Of a stretch of DNA of 6,295 nt, positions 3,588 to 6,295 are shown piece by piece. Location: positions 1 to 6,295 of the forward strand of contig CAKZUM010000086.1 in NCBI GenBank assembly GCA_937921525.1. The letters are read 5' to 3'. This stretch comes from an uncultured Saprospiraceae bacterium. Its GTDB lineage: Bacteria > Bacteroidota > Bacteroidia > Chitinophagales > Saprospiraceae. The notes beneath the pieces are model-generated. The model saw nothing but the letters and a program-made list of their open reading frames with translations, made no database searches and had not been told where the DNA came from. Each line of letters starts with the position of its first letter. Positions within the stretch are counted from its first letter, which is position 1. A program made the translations under genes and the position numbers.

Positions 3588-6295
3588 ATGGTTATAAGAA
3601 TTTTTTCTACGTTGATCTTCCTTTTTTTTCTTTTGACTAATTCACAAGCACAACGCTTAAAAGAATTTTCGGAGAATAAAATGGAGTTTTATCAGCAACT
3701 AGAAGACTACATGACTTCTAGTAAGCGAAAGGTCATGGAAGAGACTTTTGAAAATTTTGGAAGTAAATTTCAAGCAGGAGGTTTTAGTGCAGAGGAGCAG
3801 GATAGTATCATGGCACGTTGTAACCAAATGTTACAACTTAGAATGAAAGCTAGTCCCTATTTCAAAAATTACTTAATCGGCTTAACCCATATCAAAAGTT
3901 TTTCAAATGGAGCTACTCGGTTTAAGGAGTGGGATCAAGTCTTGGCGGGTATGATGGGAGATGTAAAAGGTGGAAAGCTAAAACCTATCAATAAATATTT
4001 AGAATTTTCTACTACCCTATTTCAAGAATATGCGCTTAAGTACTCTGATAAAGGAGGGGTAAATTGGAAAGTACTAGGAGATACACTACAGTTAGTATAT
4101 GCGGATCAGTTGCCGCAAGTTGTATTTGAAAAAGTAAATCTTCTCGCAACTAGAAAACAAGATTCTATTCTTATTGAAAATACGGGTGGTATCTTTTTTC
4201 CATTACAAAATAAATGGGTTGGCAAATCTGGCAGAGCGGGTTGGCAGCGACATGGTTTAGATAGAAAGCATTATGCCCAATTTAAAGATTATGAAATAGA
4301 CATGTCAAGTACTAGTTATAAAGTTAAGGATGCCATCATTTACTTACCTAGTTTTTTTAAAGAGGAAGCCTTGACGGGTACATTTGAAGATAAGTTGATT
4401 TCAGGATCCTATAAATCTTTTCCAAGATTCACTTCTTCTAGAGGTATCGCAGAAATGAAAGGTATAGGAGAAGGTATTCAGTTCTTCGGGCAGTTTGGTT
4501 TAGAAGGCCTTAATCTTACAGGCTCAGGAACGGAAGAGGAAAACGCAAGATTATTAATTTCGGACAAAAAAGGAGCTTTAAGAATACATGGAAATTCTAA
4601 AAATTTCACCATAAAAAAAGGGGAAGTTATATATGGCAAAGAAGTAGAAATGAGTATCTATATTGGAAAAGATTCTATCTATCATCCGTCTATAAATTTT
4701 CGTTTTAATATAGAAGACAGAATTGCAGAATTTACTAGAGGGGAAAAGAGTAATGATCGGAATGCTTTTTCTTCTTCTTATCATCAAATAGATATTGATA
4801 CAGACAAGATGCTTTGGTATTTTGATAAAGACTCATTGGTGATTAGTGAAAAGGCTAAAGCTATTGGAAGTGAGGTCGAAAAAAGAAATTATTATGCTTC
4901 TAAAGAATATTTTTCAGAAAAAGAATATCGGCGATTACAAGCCGTCTCCTCTGTCAATCCTATAGCTACTTTAAAAACATTATCGGAGATGCAAGGTAGC
5001 AGAAAAATAGAAGCTGGCATTTATGCAAAAAGACTCAATCCAAGATATAGTATTGAAAATATTCAATCTCTGCTTTACGATATGATATCAAAAGGCTTTA
5101 TTCAATATGATCAAAAAACTGAAATAATAGATGTATATGACAAAGTGTATTTGTATGCAGATGCTAAACAAAATAAAATAGATTACGATAATCTACGTAT
5201 CATTTCAGAAACGAATAAAACCAGTGGGATTCTGAATACTGCTGATAATAGCTTAGAAGTAAATGGAATAAAATTTATAGAGTTTAGTGAATCCCAAATG
5301 GTGGCTACTAAAACAGATAGTGGTAGAATCAAATTATTAGAAAATCGAAATATAGATTTTGATGGAAAGATATATGCTTCTCTAGGTATTTTCCAAGGTA
5401 CAAAATTTCATTTTGATTACGATCAATTTCAAATTAGAATGGATTCTATCGCAACCTTAGACTTATTTGAGCAAACAGACCAAAAAGATGAAAAAGGTAA
5501 TCCACTTCCAAGAGCCATTGCCAGTCGACTGGAGAATTTATCAGGTGTTTTATTAATAGATGCGCCTTCTAATAAGTCTGGTAAAGAAGACATTGATATA
5601 TTCCCATCTTTTCAGAGTAAATCTTCTTCTTATGTATATTATGATTCGCCAGACCATCTAGATACCACCTACAATCGAAAAGATTTCAATTTTGAATTAA
5701 ATGATTTCAGTCTGAACTCACTTGACAAATTGAGTAGAGAAGATATGAAATTTAAAGGTAAAATGAAGTCTTCTGGTATCTTCCCTGAATTTGAAGAAAC
5801 ACTAACCTTACAAGAGGATGAATCTCTTGGGTTCGTTACTCAAACCCCCTCGGGAGGGTATCCGATCTATGGTGGTAAAGGTAAATATACTGGTGAAATC
5901 AGTTTGAATAATAAAGGATTTACAGGAATGGGAACACTCAACTATTTGAGTGCAGAAATTTCTTCTGAAGACTGGGTCTTCATGCCTAAATTAATGACGG
6001 GTAGTGCAGATCAATTTAGCTTAATTGAAAGTAGAAGTGATAACATACCAACCATAGAAGGAGGAGATATAAAATTTGCATTGAATCCTTATTCTGATAG
6101 CTTAGAAATTCGTACGAAAGGAGATCCATTTAAAATTTATAAAGAAGGGGATCGAAACTTTGCAGGCACATTAGTACTTACTCCTGAAGGCTTAAGAGGA
6201 AGTGGGGATTTAACATGGGATAGAGCAATAATCAATTCAAAGTATTTCAACTTTGGTACGAATGATGCTAAATCCGACACTATGACATTGAGTAT
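3588..6295 (+). CDS. Large exported beta-rich protein of unknown function (N-terminal 902 residues, partial)
   Basis: The frame stays open from ATG 3588 to the right edge: 902 complete codons plus two bases, with no stop reached. An in-frame TAA at 3546-3548 and no intervening ATG fix 3588 as the first possible ATG start. Residues 1-21 form a Sec signal peptide: a short basic start, a Leu/Phe/Ile core (5-16), and a likely signal peptidase I cut after SQA. The lack of a lipobox Cys argues against a lipoprotein. Residues 22-180 look helical and charged. The rest is mostly alternating polar/hydrophobic beta strand rich in Gly, Ser, Asp and Tyr, with one helical insert (about 476-526) and a repeated unit (765-813 and 856-901). 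No catalytic motif or later transmembrane segment is evident. I recall long uncharacterised secreted proteins of this type in Bacteroidota but know no function. A periplasmic or outer-membrane-associated structural role is only a guess. Confidence 0.9.
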   Translation, partial: MVIRIFSTLIFLFFLLTNSQAQRLKEFSENKMEFYQQLEDYMTSSKRKVMEETFENFGSKFQAGGFSAEEQDSIMARCNQMLQLRMKASPYFKNYLIGLTHIKSFSNGATRFKEWDQVLAGMMGDVKGGKLKPINKYLEFSTTLFQEYALKYSDKGGVNWKVLGDTLQLVYADQLPQVVFEKVNLLATRKQDSILIENTGGIFFPLQNKWVGKSGRAGWQRHGLDRKHYAQFKDYEIDMSSTSYKVKDAIIYLPSFFKEEALTGTFEDKLISGSYKSFPRFTSSRGIAEMKGIGEGIQFFGQFGLEGLNLTGSGTEEENARLLISDKKGALRIHGNSKNFTIKKGEVIYGKEVEMSIYIGKDSIYHPSINFRFNIEDRIAEFTRGEKSNDRNAFSSSYHQIDIDTDKMLWYFDKDSLVISEKAKAIGSEVEKRNYYASKEYFSEKEYRRLQAVSSVNPIATLKTLSEMQGSRKIEAGIYAKRLNPRYSIENIQSLLYDMISKGFIQYDQKTEIIDVYDKVYLYADAKQNKIDYDNLRIISETNKTSGILNTADNSLEVNGIKFIEFSESQMVATKTDSGRIKLLENRNIDFDGKIYASLGIFQGTKFHFDYDQFQIRMDSIATLDLFEQTDQKDEKGNPLPRAIASRLENLSGVLLIDAPSNKSGKEDIDIFPSFQSKSSSYVYYDSPDHLDTTYNRKDFNFELNDFSLNSLDKLSREDMKFKGKMKSSGIFPEFEETLTLQEDESLGFVTQTPSGGYPIYGGKGKYTGEISLNNKGFTGMGTLNYLSAEISSEDWVFMPKLMTGSADQFSLIESRSDNIPTIEGGDIKFALNPYSDSLEIRTKGDPFKIYKEGDRNFAGTLVLTPEGLRGSGDLTWDRAIINSKYFNFGTNDAKSDTMTLS
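5880..6290 (+). repeat. Internal protein repeat in the large secreted protein (two units)
   Basis: Residues 765-813 (5880-6026) and 856-901 (6153-6290) align as divergent copies. The shared pattern is a GxI/LxL strand, a turn with Gly (NNKGFTGMG versus TPEGLRGSG), then Leu, then Ala-x-Ile-x-Ser, then an aromatic F, and an Asp before a final Leu. The copies share a pattern, not high identity, and the DNA is not repetitive, so the duplication is old. Earlier, residues near GLEGLNLTGSG (encoded around 4498-4530) recall the same turn. The second unit touches the window edge, so more copies may follow. The repeat fits a stacked beta-sheet architecture. Confidence 0.5.

Noticed and set aside
4578..4787. 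Antisense open frame inside the large secreted-protein gene
   Set aside because: The sense frame is open for over 900 codons with a signal peptide; the antisense frame has no support.
5846..5861. Locally GC-rich near-palindrome ACCCCCTCGGGAGGGT inside the large gene
   Set aside because: It encodes an in-frame Thr-Pro-Ser-Gly-Gly turn. The stem is short with a mismatch, and nothing around it suggests a signal.

Overview
The window looks like ordinary chromosome from an AT-rich member of the Bacteroidota, possibly near Saprospiria or Flavobacteriia; this placement is inferred. The evidence is low GC by eye, A-rich leaders instead of Shine-Dalgarno sites, TAnnTTTG-type -7 boxes in gaps, a PLP enzyme of the cystathionine beta-synthase type common in this phylum, and a very long secreted protein of a kind I associate with Bacteroidota. 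No IS element, CRISPR array, tRNA or rRNA was seen.

Layout, all genes on the + strand: (1) 1-226 has no gene, but bases 3-121 form a long imperfect inverted repeat. Seven of its mismatches become G-U pairs if the minus strand is transcribed, which points to a structured minus-strand RNA reaching past the left edge. (2) 227-1342 encodes a PLP-dependent cystathionine beta-synthase/cysteine synthase family enzyme with an unusual basic, Tyr-rich tail. (3) 1438-2460 encodes a PhoH/YbeZ-type ATPase that appears to start at TTG. (4) 2534-3346 encodes PrmA, the ribosomal protein L11 methyltransferase. (5) 3347-3587 is a dense 241-bp gap holding a nested-palindrome hairpin, a C-rich/G-poor tract ending in T5, a perfect 2 x 14-bp tandem repeat, and a small hairpin just before the next gene. 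(6) 3588 to the right edge is one uninterrupted reading frame of 902 complete codons. It encodes the N-terminal part of a large exported beta-rich protein of unknown function, with a recognisable internal repeat.

The first three genes are housekeeping: sulfur amino acid metabolism, an RNA/ribosome-associated ATPase, and ribosomal protein methylation. They lie 95 and 73 bp apart, so they could be co-transcribed or have their own promoters. A -7-like box precedes phoH. The gap after prmA has features of a transcription boundary, so the large secreted protein is probably controlled separately.

The two most interesting items are the minus-strand hairpin at the left edge and the large uncharacterised secreted protein with its complex upstream region. 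I see no defence or mobile system.
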